DNA of 64,000 nucleotides from Gracilimonas sp965227785 (GCF_965227785.1 NZ_OZ245785.1:1116001-1180000); one strand, 5' to 3'. Shown: positions 26,483 to 36,239, counted from the stretch's first letter. The notes: generated from the letters alone by a model not told the origin. Program-made: numbers and translations.

Positions 26483-28255
26483 CTATTTTGGATAACGAAT
26501 GCTTTCCACCATCTCCTGAACATCCTTCGGCGGTTCAGGGAAAATCATTCCCACTGCAAAAGAAACAGCCAGGTTCAGGAGCATTCCAAGTGTACCAATT
26601 CCTTCCGGCGAAATACCAAACCACCAGTATTCCGGTGAATTGTATTCCGGGAAGACAATCTTGAAGAATACCACATAGGAAAGGGTGAACAGGAGTCCGG
26701 CTATCATTCCGGCAATAGCACCCTGACGATTCATTTTCTTATAAAAAATGCCAAGAATAATGGCCGGGAAGAAGGAAGCCGCCGCCAGCCCAAAGGCAAT
26801 GGCAACCACTTCTGCCACAAAGCCCGGCGGATTGATCCCAAAGTAGCCGGCTACTACTACGGCAGCAGCTGCCGAAATACGGGCCCACATCAATTCGGCT
26901 TTATCAGAAATATCGGTTTTGATCTGCTTCTTGATCAAGTCGTGAGATACAGCCGTGGATATTACCAACAATAATCCCGCTGCGGTTGAAAGGGCCGCTG
27001 CCAGTCCACCCGCTGCTACCAACCCAGCAACCCAGGCCGGTAAGTTGGCAATTTCCGGGTTTGCAAGCACCATGATGTCCCGATCTACATATAATTCGTT
27101 GTTGGTATCCGTTGGTTCGTTATTAACCTTTACTTCCCCAAACGGACCGCGAATGATTTCTCCATCAGCATTTCGTTGAATGTCAGGCAGCCCGACAATA
27201 GCTTCACCGGGAGCATAAGTGATGATACCGTCGTCGTTTTTGTCCACCCAGGTGAGCAACCCTGTTCGCTCCCAGGTATTAAACCAGGCCGGCATCTCCG
27301 TGTATTCTTCTTCACTCACCGTTTCCATCATATTGTATTTAGCAAAGGCAGCTATAGCCGGAGCTGTTGTGTACAAAATGGCGATGAAAATCAGTGCATA
27401 ACCTACCGAGACTCGTGCATCCTTCACTTTAGGAACAGTAAAAAAGCGCACAATTACGTGGGGTAGTCCTGCCGTACCAATCATGAGAGCCGCCGTTATG
27501 AAAAAGACATCCTGCATGCTTTTTGTACCACTGGTGTAGGCAGCAAAACCTAATTCGGTATGTAATTGATCAAGCTTTTCCAACAGATACTGTCCGGAGC
27601 CATCCGCTAAGGTTGAGCCAAATCCGAATTGAGGTATGGGATTTCCGGTAAGCTGAAAAGAGATAAAGAAAGCCGGAACCATAAAAGCAAAAATCAACAC
27701 ACAATACTGGGCCACCTGCGTATAGGTGATTCCTTTCATTCCCCCCAAAACAGCATAGAAAAAGACAATAGCCATTCCAATCAAAACACCCAGGTCGATA
27801 TTCACCTCCAGAAATTTCGAAAACACCAGGCCAACCCCGCGCATCTGTCCGGCTACGTAAGTGAATGAAACCACGAGTGCGCAAATTACAGCGATAGTTC
27901 GGGCAAAGTTGGAGTAATACCGGTCGCCAATGAAATCAGGAATGGTAAACTTACCAAACTTTCGGAGATAAGGTGCCAGCAGTAAGGCCAGTAGCACATA
28001 TCCTCCTGTCCAACCCATCAGGTACACCGAGCCATCGTACCCCATAAAGGATATCAACCCGGCCATGGATAAGAAGGAAGCTGCCGACATCCAGTCTGCT
28101 GCTGTTGCCATGCCATTCGTGATCGGATTCACATGAGCACCGGCAATATAAAAATCGTTGGTGGAGGCTGCTTTAGCCCAAATGGCTATGCCGATGTAAA
28201 TCGCAAAGGTTACCCCAACTAAAATATAGGTCCAGATTTGAACATCCATGATCAA
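26483..28255 (-). CDS. sodium:solute symporter, large subunit (VC_2705/TIGR03648-like)
   Basis: 590 residues with about 13 membrane segments of the SSS family: FYIAGAHVNPITNGMATAAD, ADWMSAASFLSMAGLISFMG, TIPDFIGDRYYSNFARTIAV and AGQMRGVGLVFSKFLEV are acetate/short-chain-acid symporter features (ActP relatives). A hydrophilic insertion (about 300-370) contains an EF-hand-like loop DKNDDGIITYAPGE. Its gene overlaps that of a DUF4212 small subunit by 4 nt, the arrangement of the two-component TIGR03647/TIGR03648 symporters. Expected function: Na+-driven uptake of a monocarboxylate such as acetate; the substrate is inferred. No acetyl-CoA synthetase gene is nearby. Confidence 0.9.
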   Translation of the reverse strand: MIMDVQIWTYILVGVTFAIYIGIAIWAKAASTNDFYIAGAHVNPITNGMATAADWMSAASFLSMAGLISFMGYDGSVYLMGWTGGYVLLALLLAPYLRKFGKFTIPDFIGDRYYSNFARTIAVICALVVSFTYVAGQMRGVGLVFSKFLEVNIDLGVLIGMAIVFFYAVLGGMKGITYTQVAQYCVLIFAFMVPAFFISFQLTGNPIPQFGFGSTLADGSGQYLLEKLDQLHTELGFAAYTSGTKSMQDVFFITAALMIGTAGLPHVIVRFFTVPKVKDARVSVGYALIFIAILYTTAPAIAAFAKYNMMETVSEEEYTEMPAWFNTWERTGLLTWVDKNDDGIITYAPGEAIVGLPDIQRNADGEIIRGPFGEVKVNNEPTDTNNELYVDRDIMVLANPEIANLPAWVAGLVAAGGLAAALSTAAGLLLVISTAVSHDLIKKQIKTDISDKAELMWARISAAAAVVVAGYFGINPPGFVAEVVAIAFGLAAASFFPAIILGIFYKKMNRQGAIAGMIAGLLFTLSYVVFFKIVFPEYNSPEYWWFGISPEGIGTLGMLLNLAVSFAVGMIFPEPPKDVQEMVESIRYPK

Positions 28256-28509
28256 TCCTCATTCACGTTAAATTCACGGTCCAGTTTGTTCATCAGATAC
28301 ACGTACACAAAAATGAGGATCACAAAGGTATAAATGGCGCCCTGCTGGGCGAACCAAAAACCAAGCTTGAATCCGGCTATTTGAATTTCATTTAAAGCGG
28401 GTGCGAGTAATATTCCTAAACCGTACGAAACCACAAACCAGATACTGAGCAAAATACCCAGGTATTTGAGGTTTCGTTTCCAATACCCTTTCAAGTCCCG
28501 TTCTTCCAT
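28252..28509 (-). CDS. DUF4212 symporter small subunit (TIGR03647)
   Basis: 85 residues from the ATG at 28509, chosen because GGAGGT (28522-28517) lies 7 nt upstream; an earlier in-frame ATG at 28569 would bury this ribosome-binding site in coding sequence. Two membrane helices (about 15-37 and 50-72) with the family pattern YWKRNLKYLGILLSIWFVVS and FWFAQQGAIYTFVILIFVY. It is always found with the large SSS symporter and probably stabilises or gates it. Overlaps the large-subunit start by 4 nt (ATGA). Confidence 0.92.
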   Translation of the reverse strand: MEERDLKGYWKRNLKYLGILLSIWFVVSYGLGILLAPALNEIQIAGFKLGFWFAQQGAIYTFVILIFVYVYLMNKLDREFNVNED

Positions 28510-28516
28510 CTGTATG

Positions 28517-28522
28517 ACCTCC
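28517..28522 (-). promoter_or_regulatory. strong Shine-Dalgarno (GGAGGT) for DUF4212 gene
   Basis: GGAGGT on the minus strand, 7 nt before the ATG at 28509. It decides the start of the small symporter subunit and is unusually strong for this window. Confidence 0.8.
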
Positions 28523-28694
28523 AAAGTTTTATTCCGGCTTAGTATGCAGTATTTGAAGGAATGAATCAAATTTTTGAATGGAATAGTACACTGCTTTTCA
28601 TGCGAAAGACGATTGTACAGCTTTGTTTTTGAGCGAAACAGGAATCATTCTTTCCTCCATCTGATTATATTATTCCATATCAAAAAAGAGGAAT

Positions 28695-29582
28695 ATGAAA
28701 TACAACAGACTGGGAACATCGAAGCTTGAAGTAAGCGAAGTCAGTTTTGGTTGTATGTCTCTGGAAGTCGAGAATGACCCGGAATCTGCTTCTTCCCTTC
28801 TGCGTGAAGCTTACCAAAAAGGCATCAATTTTTTTGATACAGCCGACCTCTATAACCATGGCCTGAACGAGGAAGTAGTTGGAAAAGCACTGAAACCTTT
28901 CAGAGATGAAGTACTTATTTCAACCAAGGTTGGTAATGTCTGGAATGAAGATAGTTCCGGGTGGGAATGGAAGCCTACCAAGGAATATATCCTGACGGGT
29001 GTGAATGAGAGTTTGCGCAGGCTCCAAACCGAATATATCGATCTGTATATGCTGCATGGCGGAACCATTGATGATCCTATTGATGAAATTATCGTGGCTT
29101 TTGAACGCCTTAAACATCAGGGAAAGATTCGCGCTTATGGAATTTCGTCCATCTGCCCAAACACCATTCGTGAGTATGTAAAACGATCTGATATAGACTG
29201 CGTGATGATGCAGTACAGCCTGCTTGATCGCCGTCCGGAAGAAGAAAGTCTGGACCTCCTCGCTGAAAATAACATCAGCGTAATTACCCGCGGAACGTTA
29301 GGCAAGGGGATGCTCATCGATAAACTGCCGCGGGACTACCTCGGGTATTCAACCGAAGAGGTTGAAGAACTGCAAACCGCAACTAACAAAACCGGCAACC
29401 CGACTTCAGCAGCTGTTCAATTTGTATTGAATCATCCCGCGGTTGCTTCGGCTGTTCTTGGCATCCGAACGAAAAATCAATTAGAGCAAATCACGGATGC
29501 TATGAATTCTCCAGTCTCTCAAGATAAATTGGATAAGCTGAAGAATTTCTTATCCCCAAAAAAGTATGGCCAACACCGTTAA
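28695..29582 (+). CDS. aldo/keto reductase
   Basis: 295 residues, TIM-barrel NADPH-dependent oxidoreductase. Catalytic tetrad visible: Asp48 and Tyr53 (NFFDTADLYNHG), Lys78 (VLISTKVGN), His121 (LYMLHGG). The start NRLGTSKLEVSEVSFGCMSL and the C-terminal VLNHPAVASAVLGIRTKNQL fit the bacterial general-stress/YhdN-like branch. Substrate unknown. Monocistronic with its own short upstream region. Confidence 0.92.
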   Translation: MKYNRLGTSKLEVSEVSFGCMSLEVENDPESASSLLREAYQKGINFFDTADLYNHGLNEEVVGKALKPFRDEVLISTKVGNVWNEDSSGWEWKPTKEYILTGVNESLRRLQTEYIDLYMLHGGTIDDPIDEIIVAFERLKHQGKIRAYGISSICPNTIREYVKRSDIDCVMMQYSLLDRRPEEESLDLLAENNISVITRGTLGKGMLIDKLPRDYLGYSTEEVEELQTATNKTGNPTSAAVQFVLNHPAVASAVLGIRTKNQLEQITDAMNSPVSQDKLDKLKNFLSPKKYGQHR

Positions 29583-29584
29583 CC

Positions 29585-29606
29585 CTAACTCTCGGTTAGC
29601 TTTTTG
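29585..29606 (+). terminator. weak terminator after aldo/keto reductase
   Basis: ctaac (29585-29589) pairs with gttag (29595-29599), followed by cttttt. Short stem, so tentative. Confidence 0.35.
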
Positions 29607-29667
29607 CTGCCTTTATTTTAATTTCTCATTGTGTTGACAGATATTACACTATCATCCATTCAACATT

Positions 29668-30231
29668 ATGAAGGCAATACTATCCATACTGATTCTGCTA
29701 TTTAGCTCCGGTTTGATTTTCGGTCAGCATGAGCCGGAGAAAGATTATATCTACTGGAGCGAGGACTACAAGTTGGTATGGACTGATTTTGAAGAGATTC
29801 CAAAACGATACAGTGAACATGCCGCCTTTTCTGTAGTCGGGTATGAAAGTTCCTTCAATATGAATGCACAGCAGTATGAAGCGGAAATAAAAACCTACTT
29901 CAGTAAAAACGAATCCTGGTCTAAAAGCTGGATTGCCTCCCTCCTCCTCCATGAACAAGGTCATTTTGACCTGGCCGAAGTAAATGCCCGCAAATTCCGA
30001 AAGCGTGTAAAAGAAGCAATGGAAGCCGGTACTATTACGGTGAATCTATTCGAGGAGATGAGTGATGAAGCTATGGCTGATCTCGAGGAAGCACAAAAAG
30101 TGTATGACGAAGCCACCAACTTCTCTATGGATTACCGCTCCCAGCTTGAATGGTCAGATAGAATCGCCGAGCAGCTGAAAGAACTGGAGGCTTTTGCAAA
30201 TACCCGGATCATTGTTTCCAGAAATCCTTAG
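29668..30231 (+). CDS. exported DUF922-like protein with HExxH-like motif
   Basis: 187 residues with signal peptide MKAILSILILLFSSGLIFGQ. The core has LLLHEQGHFDLAEVNARKFR (HEQGH at about 92-96), the metal-binding signature of DUF922-type putative secreted Zn proteases, preceded by LVWTDFEEIPKRYSEHAAFS, which matches the usual 'W-x-DF' opening. A C-terminal helix with EEAQKVYDEATNFSMD and QLEWSDRIAEQLKELE supplies the typical terminal Glu-rich region. Substrate unknown. It is one of several exported hydrolases in this window. Confidence 0.75.
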   Translation: MKAILSILILLFSSGLIFGQHEPEKDYIYWSEDYKLVWTDFEEIPKRYSEHAAFSVVGYESSFNMNAQQYEAEIKTYFSKNESWSKSWIASLLLHEQGHFDLAEVNARKFRKRVKEAMEAGTITVNLFEEMSDEAMADLEEAQKVYDEATNFSMDYRSQLEWSDRIAEQLKELEAFANTRIIVSRNP

Positions 30232-30314
30232 TTATCTGTTAACATTTCCGCTCTATTCAGAAACTTCGGCTTCTAATCCTTACCTTTTAATTAAACTAAG
30301 AATCAATAGAATCT

Positions 30315-31466
30315 ATGGCTATTCACTACATCACTGAGAATTCTGATCTCCAAAAGCTTACTTCAAACCTGCAAGGGCTAAAGGAATTTGCCATAGATTT
30401 AGAGTTTGATCGCAACCGATATCGCTATGGGTTCAATATGTGCCTGATGCAGGTTTATGACGGAACCGACTGCTACCTGGTCGACCCACTCAGTGAGGAT
30501 TTGGATATCCAAACCATTTTCCCGGCAATCGAAAACCCGGAGGTTCAGAAAGTCGTTTTTGCTTTTGGGGAGGATCTCCGGCTTCTGCATTTTTTAGGGT
30601 GTTTCCCAAAAAATCTGTACGATCTGGACGCCGCCACCAGTTTGTTAAATTACCAGCCGGCTTCACTGACCAATCTCATCAAAGAGGTGTTGGATGTTGA
30701 GGTAAACAGCTCTTCTCAGCAAAGTAACTGGTGGAAGCGGCCTCTTTCCGAAAATCAAAAACAGTATGCAGCAGATGATGTGATTTATCTGCTCGATTTT
30801 AAAGGCAAGCTCAACCAGCAAGCCGAAAAGCACGGGGTCCTCGAATGGATCAAACAAGAGAATGAGGTTTTTGATCACCTGGATTACAGCAATGAAGATC
30901 ATAATAACTTGATCAAAGAAAAAGACAAGAAAGACCTGACCGTTTTTGAGTGGTTCATCTATCGCAGACTAATGGATTTCTTTGATGAAAAGGCCCGTGA
31001 ATTAAATAAACCTATGTATCATCTGGCAAGTAAAAAAGTCGTCAGTGACCTGGCCCGGAACCCAAAAAAGGTGTACAGCTGGAAACAAACCAAAGGCGTT
31101 TACGGGGGTATTAAGAATGAGAACTTCAAATCTCAGCTTCAATCCGTAATAGACACTGCTATCCATGAAGCTGAGGAACAAGGCTTATCTACTACCCGAA
31201 AAGCCGGTGATACCATGACCGGTGAAGAATACCGGGCCATGCGGAAAGAACAAAATCGAATTAATGACCTGAAGAATAAGCTACTTTCTCCTATTCAGGA
31301 TCGATTAGTGACCGATTTTGGCAAACATGCCAAATCCTTTATTCTCCCCAATCGTCTCACCAAAGAAATTATAACCGGAGAAACCGAGCTGATGCCTGAT
31401 TATAAAGCAAAGCTGCTTCGAAGATATGCCGAAGAATTGGAGCTGGACTTAAGCGATTATGTTTAA
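30315..31466 (+). CDS. rnd: ribonuclease D
   Basis: 383 residues. A DEDDy 3'-5' exoribonuclease that trims tRNA and other RNA 3' ends. Exo motifs: I in FAIDLEFDRNRYRYG (Asp28, Glu30), II around VFAFGEDLRLLHFLG with DLDAATSLLNY, III in QKQYAADDVIYLL (Tyr and Asp). An HRDC domain follows (about 208-285, TVFEWFIYRRLMDFFDEKA), then a basic C-terminal extension. Monocistronic; converges on the pyrophosphatase gene. Confidence 0.93.
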   Translation: MAIHYITENSDLQKLTSNLQGLKEFAIDLEFDRNRYRYGFNMCLMQVYDGTDCYLVDPLSEDLDIQTIFPAIENPEVQKVVFAFGEDLRLLHFLGCFPKNLYDLDAATSLLNYQPASLTNLIKEVLDVEVNSSSQQSNWWKRPLSENQKQYAADDVIYLLDFKGKLNQQAEKHGVLEWIKQENEVFDHLDYSNEDHNNLIKEKDKKDLTVFEWFIYRRLMDFFDEKARELNKPMYHLASKKVVSDLARNPKKVYSWKQTKGVYGGIKNENFKSQLQSVIDTAIHEAEEQGLSTTRKAGDTMTGEEYRAMRKEQNRINDLKNKLLSPIQDRLVTDFGKHAKSFILPNRLTKEIITGETELMPDYKAKLLRRYAEELELDLSDYV

Positions 31467-31533
31467 CAAACCCGGCATTATTGAATTCTATCCAATGAAT
31501 CAGACCTGAAAGTGTATCGGCTTTACCTGAGTT

Positions 31534-32148
31534 CTACTCACCAAACATTTCTTCATAATCCTTTATAGAAGCTTCGATTACTTTGTAAGCATGATCGGCA
31601 TCAAAGATTCCCTGCACATATACATCATTCTGATTTTTCCCTGGAATCAGTTTGTAGGTCCCAAAATAGTGACGCAGTCGCTCAATCAGCACCGGAGGTA
31701 AATCATTCACACTGTTAATGTTGCTGTAATACGTATCGTTATCCAACACCGAAATGATTTTATCATCGGCTTCATCATGATCTACCATATGCAAACCGCC
31801 GATTACGCGGGCGCTTAAAATAACCTCGTTCCGGTCAATGGGCCGTTCACTCAACACACAAATATCCAGCGGATCACCGTCTCCTTTTACATCATCTTTC
31901 GACAATTCCCCCACGTGATTACCGCAGTATGTACGCGGAATAAAACCATACAGTGAAGGTGGTAGTGACGAGCTACGCTGTGGACGATCTACCCGCATGT
32001 AGCCGGTTTTCTTGTCCACCTCGTATTTAATGGTATCAAAAGGGGTGAGTTCAATAAAGGCATTTACGATCTTTGGCTGATCTTCGCCTACTTCCAGTCC
32101 GTGCCACGGATGTGGCCTCCACCGGAAAAAAGGATTGGGAAAATTCAT
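31534..32148 (-). CDS. ppa: inorganic pyrophosphatase (family I)
   Basis: 204 residues. Cytosolic Mg2+-dependent hydrolysis of pyrophosphate. Family I residues: IKYEVDKKTGYMRVDRPQ, SSLPPSLYGFIPRTYCG, the signature GDGDPLDICVL (DxDPxD, about 105-115), and DDKIISVL. A short N-terminal extension (NPFFRWRPHPWHGLEV) gives a form often seen in Bacteroidota and eukaryote-like PPases. Sits 434 bp from nrdJ; the gap carries repeats and a terminator. Confidence 0.94.
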   Translation of the reverse strand: MNFPNPFFRWRPHPWHGLEVGEDQPKIVNAFIELTPFDTIKYEVDKKTGYMRVDRPQRSSSLPPSLYGFIPRTYCGNHVGELSKDDVKGDGDPLDICVLSERPIDRNEVILSARVIGGLHMVDHDEADDKIISVLDNDTYYSNINSVNDLPPVLIERLRHYFGTYKLIPGKNQNDVYVQGIFDADHAYKVIEASIKDYEEMFGE

Positions 32149-32215
32149 AGCTCAGTGGTGAGTATTAGAACTTTGGTGTCGCTAAAGGTAAAGCTATATG
32201 TAACAGCGAACAAGG

Positions 32216-32280
32216 AACATCGAACTTTTAAGAATGAACTTTTCCACGCGACTAGCGCAAGCGTCCGCTTGTTCGATGTT
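32216..32280. repeat. large hairpin repeat in ppa-nrdJ gap
   Basis: aacatcgaac (32216-32225) is perfectly complementary to gttcgatgtt (32271-32280), enclosing a 45-nt loop with an inner gcgc-rich part. It has a REP-like look. The surrounding bases of the 434-bp gap hold only the terminator and the repeat listed next. Confidence 0.45.
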
Positions 32281-32365
32281 AAATTATATTGATAGTGTAC
32301 TCCGTACAAAAGGACGTTTGAACGAGCGAGCTGCGAGATTTAGGCGACTTGGAAAATCTTTAGAC

Positions 32366-32404
32366 AACAAAAAACCCCGACTGGCAATCGGCCAATCAGG
32401 GTTT
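32366..32404 (-). terminator. terminator downstream of nrdJ
   Basis: On the minus strand aaccctgattggc pairs, with two G-U positions, with gccagtcggggtt around the loop cgatt, followed by a T run. It ends nrdJ transcription after the intervening repeat at 32445-32569. Confidence 0.75.
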
Positions 32405-32444
32405 ATCCTGTTCTCCATGAAATTCATGAATCTTATCTCAGAGG

Positions 32445-32569
32445 GTCATTGCGAGGAGCTTATCTATTTCAATTAAGTCCATCTGTCTTGCGACGAAGCA
32501 ATCTCCCCATCAAAGCTTCGTCAGGGAGATTGCTTCAGGTTGGGCTAATGCCACAACCTTCGCAATGAC
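32445..32569. repeat. gtcattgcgaggag-type intergenic repeat, copy 1
   Basis: Starts gtcattgcgaggag (32445-32458) and ends with the inverted cgcaatgac (32561-32569). Internally gacgaagcaatctccc and gggagattgcttc form an inverted pair. A related, more diverged copy lies at 52070-52223. Repeats of this kind are widespread between genes in Bacteroidota and some other phyla. Confidence 0.75.
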
Positions 32570-32582
32570 AACCAATAACGAA

Positions 32583-35500
32583 CTAACTACAACCAGTAGT
32601 AGAACCACAGGTGATACACTTCATGCAGGTTCCGTTTCGAACCATGGTCATGCTGCCGCATTCGGGGCAGGATTCACCCGTATAGCCCATTTGTTTGGCT
32701 TGGTCGTATTCGCTTTCGTAGCTGTCGTCTTTTGCCGCTTTTTGCTGAACCTGAGCACTTTCACTGCTATCAACAGTGGCCGGTTCGGGCTCAGCTACGG
32801 GCTTTTTTGCGACAGCATCTGATGATGATGCATTGGGGGCTTTCGCCTCGGTCTGTGTGTCCGCTTTGGCTTCTGCCTGGGCATCAGCGGTCGGACGTAA
32901 ATTACGTGTTTCAATCTGCTCGGCCGGCACATGCGCCAGGTCTTCTCTGCCGAGGTAGGTAACCGCCAGCTCACGGAAGATGTAATCAATAACCGATGTA
33001 CTCATCTTCACATGCGGGTTTCCGTTTACCATACCGCTTGGCTCAAACTTGGTGAATACAAAGGCATCCACAAATTCTTCCAGTGGCACGCCATGCTGCA
33101 ATCCAAGGGAAATGGAAATAGCAAAGCAGTTCAGCAGGCTTCGGAAAGCGGCGCCTTCACGGTGCATATCAATAAAGATTTCACCCAGCTGACCGTTTTC
33201 ATATTCACCGGTTCTCAGGTAAACACTTTGTCCGCCAATTTTCACTTTCTGCGTGTATCCTTCACGTCGGAATGGAAGTCTCTGGCGACGCGCCACATAT
33301 TTGTGGATGATACGCTCGGCCACTTCAAGCACTTTATCCTGTGCCATGGTGGTTTCGGCATCGGCCGGAGCTTCCTCCTCTTCATCAATTTCTTCAAGCA
33401 CATCCGCCATAGAGTTCAGAGGCTGACTGAGTTTTGAACCGTCACGATACAGCGCATTCGCTTTCAACATCATCTCCCACGAATCCATGTAAGCGTCCTT
33501 CATGTCTTCGATAGTTGCCTCGTTCGGCAGGTTGATGGTTTTCGAAATAGCGCCGGACAAGAACGGCTGAGCTGCAGCCATCATGCGAATATGTCCTTTA
33601 GCGGAAATAAATCGGGTTCCGATGCGACCGCAACGATTGGCACAGTCAAATACCGGGTAGTCTTCTTCTTTCAGATGCGGAGCTCCTTCAACCGTCATGG
33701 TTCCGCATACATAGTCGTTGGCTTCCTGGATTTGATCTTTGCTGAATCCAAGGAAACGCAGCATATCGAAGTTCATGTCGTTGAGCTGCTCTTCGGTGAT
33801 GTCGAGCACATCCTTACAGAAGTCTTCGCCCAGTGTCCACTGGTTGAAAGCAAACTTGATGTCAAAACTTCCGGGCAGTGCTTCGTTGATTGCATCAATT
33901 TGCGTATCGGTGAAGCCCTTCTCTCCCAGTGTTTCAGGGTTGATGTGAGGACAACCCACCACCGTACCTGCTCCTTTCGCGTAGTTGATGATATCTTCCG
34001 ATTCCTTGGCAGAATATCCGAGATTCTTCAGCGCTTTAGGTACCGCCTGATTGATGATCTTAAAGTAACCGCCACCGGCCAGCTTCTTGAACTTCACCAG
34101 GGCAAAGTCCGGCTCAATTCCGGTAGTGTCACAATCCATCACCAAACCAATGGTTCCGGTTGGTGCAAGCACGGTTACCTGTGCATTTCGGTAGCCATGT
34201 TTTTCGCCCAGCTTCAGTGCTTTGTCAGAAGCTTTCTTGGCGGCTTTCACCAGGTAATCCGGGCAGATGGAAGCGTCGATTCCCATTGGTTTAACCGTGA
34301 GACCTTCGTACTCTTCCGGGTCTGCATTGTATGCGGCTCGGCGGTGATTACGGATCACCTTCAGCATATGCTCTTTGTTTCGCTCATATCCTTCAAAGGT
34401 GCCGAGCTCTTTTGCCATTTCGGCTGAGGTAGCGTAGGAAGTCATATGCATGGTTGCCGTAACGGCTCCGGCAACAGCGGCTCCTTCTTCGCTGTCGTAA
34501 GGAAGTCCCTGTACCATCAGCGCAGCACCAATATTGGCATAACCCAGCCCAAGCGTGCGGAATACATAGGAAAGGTCCGCAATTTCTTTGGAAGGGAACT
34601 GAGCCATCAGTACAGAAATCTCAAGCACTACCGTCCAGATTCGGGAAGCATATTCCAGCGACTCGATATCAAATTCCTTGTACTCATCCCCTTTGAAGTA
34701 TTTCATCAGGTTCAGAGAAGCCAGGTTACAAGCGGTGTTGTCCAGGAACATGTATTCTGAACAAGGGTTACTTGCATTGATCGGCCCATCTTCGGGGCAG
34801 GTATGCCATTCGTTGATGGTGTCGTGGTATTGTGTTCCGGGATCGGCGCAAGACCAGGCTGCGTAAGCGATGTCGTCCCAAAGTTCACGGGCTTTCATCG
34901 TCTTCATCGGCTCCGGCTCTCTGCCTTCTTCAGCTGCATCATCTTTTTCAACCCGGCCATACAAGTGCCAGTCTTTGTCTTCCTTCACGGCTTTCATGAA
35001 CGAATTAGGCACGCGGACGGAATTATTGGAATTCTGTCCGCTTACGGTTGAGTAAGCTTCTGAATTCCAGTCGGTGTCATAGGCATCAAATTCAAGATCA
35101 GTAAATCCTTGTGCCGCCAGCTGAATTACGCGCTCTATATAATTCAGAGGAACCTGATTACGCTTTGCTTTTCGGATTTCAGCTGCCAGCTCTTTGTTTT
35201 TAAGCGGATCACGACTCATCGCTCCATTGAAGGTACGTCCTTCAATCTCAACCGGTGTGTGGCACAGCTTAATAATATTTTTCAGGTGCCTTTGAACCGT
35301 TTTTGATCCCGCTACCAATGCGGCCACTTTCTGTTCTTCACGAACTTTCCAGTTGATGTACTCTTCGATATCAGGGTGATCCAGATCAAGAGTCACCATT
35401 TTGGCTGCCCGTCGGGTAGTACCACCTGACTTAATGGCGCCGGCAGCACGGTCTCCAATTTTCAGGAAACTCATCAGTCCTGAACTTCTTCCTCCGCCAC

Positions 35501-36239
35501 TCAACGGCTCATCGGCTCCACGAATTTTCGAGAAGTTACTTCCGGTTCCGGATCCGTATTTAAACAGACGTGCTTCACGAGTCCACAGATCCATGATACC
35601 GCCTTCGTTCACCAGATCATCGTCTACGCTCTGGATAAAGCAGGCATGTGGTTGCGGATGAGTGTAAGCATCTTCGGATTTTTTGAGCTCTCCGGTTTTG
35701 CCGTCCACATAATAATGACCTTGAGCCGGACCATTAATTCCATAGGCCCAATGCAGCCCGGTGTTAAACCACTGCGGACTGTTAGGTGCCGCCATCTGGT
35801 TGGCCAGCATGCAGGCTAATTCATCGTAAAATACTTTCGCATCTTCCTCGCTGTCAAAATAGTCGTGTTTCCAACCCCAGTAAGTCCAACATCCCGCCAA
35901 ACGATGAAAGACCTGCTTGCTATCAATTTCATGTGAATAACGTTCTTCTTCAGGTAGCTCTTTAAGTGCCTTTTCATCAGCTTCCGATCGCTGCAACCAT
36001 TTGGGCACTCCCTTTTCTTTAATTTTCTTCAGCTTCGCTGGAACCCCAGCCTTACGAAAATATTTCTGAGCAATAACATCCGTGGAAACCTGCGACCAAC
36101 TATCAGGAACCACAACGCCTTCCATATGGAATACCTGGGAGCCGTCCGGGTTTTTAATTTCTGAGGTGCGTGTTGCAAATTCGATCTCGTCAAATGGAGT
36201 CTTCCAATCCGACTTAGTATAGAAGCGAGTAAATTTCAT
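32583..36239 (-). CDS. nrdJ: adenosylcobalamin-dependent (class II) ribonucleoside-diphosphate reductase
   Basis: 1218 residues. Makes deoxynucleotides by radical chemistry using coenzyme B12, with no oxygen requirement. Seen: PNSPQWFNTGLHWAYG, YGSGTGSNFSKIRG, GRSSGLMSFLKIGDRAAGAI and CSEYMFLDNTACNLASLNL, and the loop PTGTIGLVMDCDTTGIEPDF. The C-terminus carries a zinc-ribbon-like tail with Cys1191, 1194, 1205, 1208, 1211 and 1217 (SCPECG and CMKCITCG), as in TIGR02504 proteins, preceded by a low-complexity Ala/Glu/Lys linker (about 1110-1175). The gene is monocistronic. The 646-bp upstream region has three DnaA-box-like sites, and a riboswitch-controlled B12 uptake pair lies just beyond. Confidence 0.96.
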   Translation of the reverse strand: MKFTRFYTKSDWKTPFDEIEFATRTSEIKNPDGSQVFHMEGVVVPDSWSQVSTDVIAQKYFRKAGVPAKLKKIKEKGVPKWLQRSEADEKALKELPEEERYSHEIDSKQVFHRLAGCWTYWGWKHDYFDSEEDAKVFYDELACMLANQMAAPNSPQWFNTGLHWAYGINGPAQGHYYVDGKTGELKKSEDAYTHPQPHACFIQSVDDDLVNEGGIMDLWTREARLFKYGSGTGSNFSKIRGADEPLSGGGRSSGLMSFLKIGDRAAGAIKSGGTTRRAAKMVTLDLDHPDIEEYINWKVREEQKVAALVAGSKTVQRHLKNIIKLCHTPVEIEGRTFNGAMSRDPLKNKELAAEIRKAKRNQVPLNYIERVIQLAAQGFTDLEFDAYDTDWNSEAYSTVSGQNSNNSVRVPNSFMKAVKEDKDWHLYGRVEKDDAAEEGREPEPMKTMKARELWDDIAYAAWSCADPGTQYHDTINEWHTCPEDGPINASNPCSEYMFLDNTACNLASLNLMKYFKGDEYKEFDIESLEYASRIWTVVLEISVLMAQFPSKEIADLSYVFRTLGLGYANIGAALMVQGLPYDSEEGAAVAGAVTATMHMTSYATSAEMAKELGTFEGYERNKEHMLKVIRNHRRAAYNADPEEYEGLTVKPMGIDASICPDYLVKAAKKASDKALKLGEKHGYRNAQVTVLAPTGTIGLVMDCDTTGIEPDFALVKFKKLAGGGYFKIINQAVPKALKNLGYSAKESEDIINYAKGAGTVVGCPHINPETLGEKGFTDTQIDAINEALPGSFDIKFAFNQWTLGEDFCKDVLDITEEQLNDMNFDMLRFLGFSKDQIQEANDYVCGTMTVEGAPHLKEEDYPVFDCANRCGRIGTRFISAKGHIRMMAAAQPFLSGAISKTINLPNEATIEDMKDAYMDSWEMMLKANALYRDGSKLSQPLNSMADVLEEIDEEEEAPADAETTMAQDKVLEVAERIIHKYVARRQRLPFRREGYTQKVKIGGQSVYLRTGEYENGQLGEIFIDMHREGAAFRSLLNCFAISISLGLQHGVPLEEFVDAFVFTKFEPSGMVNGNPHVKMSTSVIDYIFRELAVTYLGREDLAHVPAEQIETRNLRPTADAQAEAKADTQTEAKAPNASSSDAVAKKPVAEPEPATVDSSESAQVQQKAAKDDSYESEYDQAKQMGYTGESCPECGSMTMVRNGTCMKCITCGSTTGCS

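Noticed and set aside
33591..34427. 278-codon open frame antisense to nrdJ
   Set aside because: Shadow of high-quality nrdJ coding; no recognisable motifs or ribosome-binding site.
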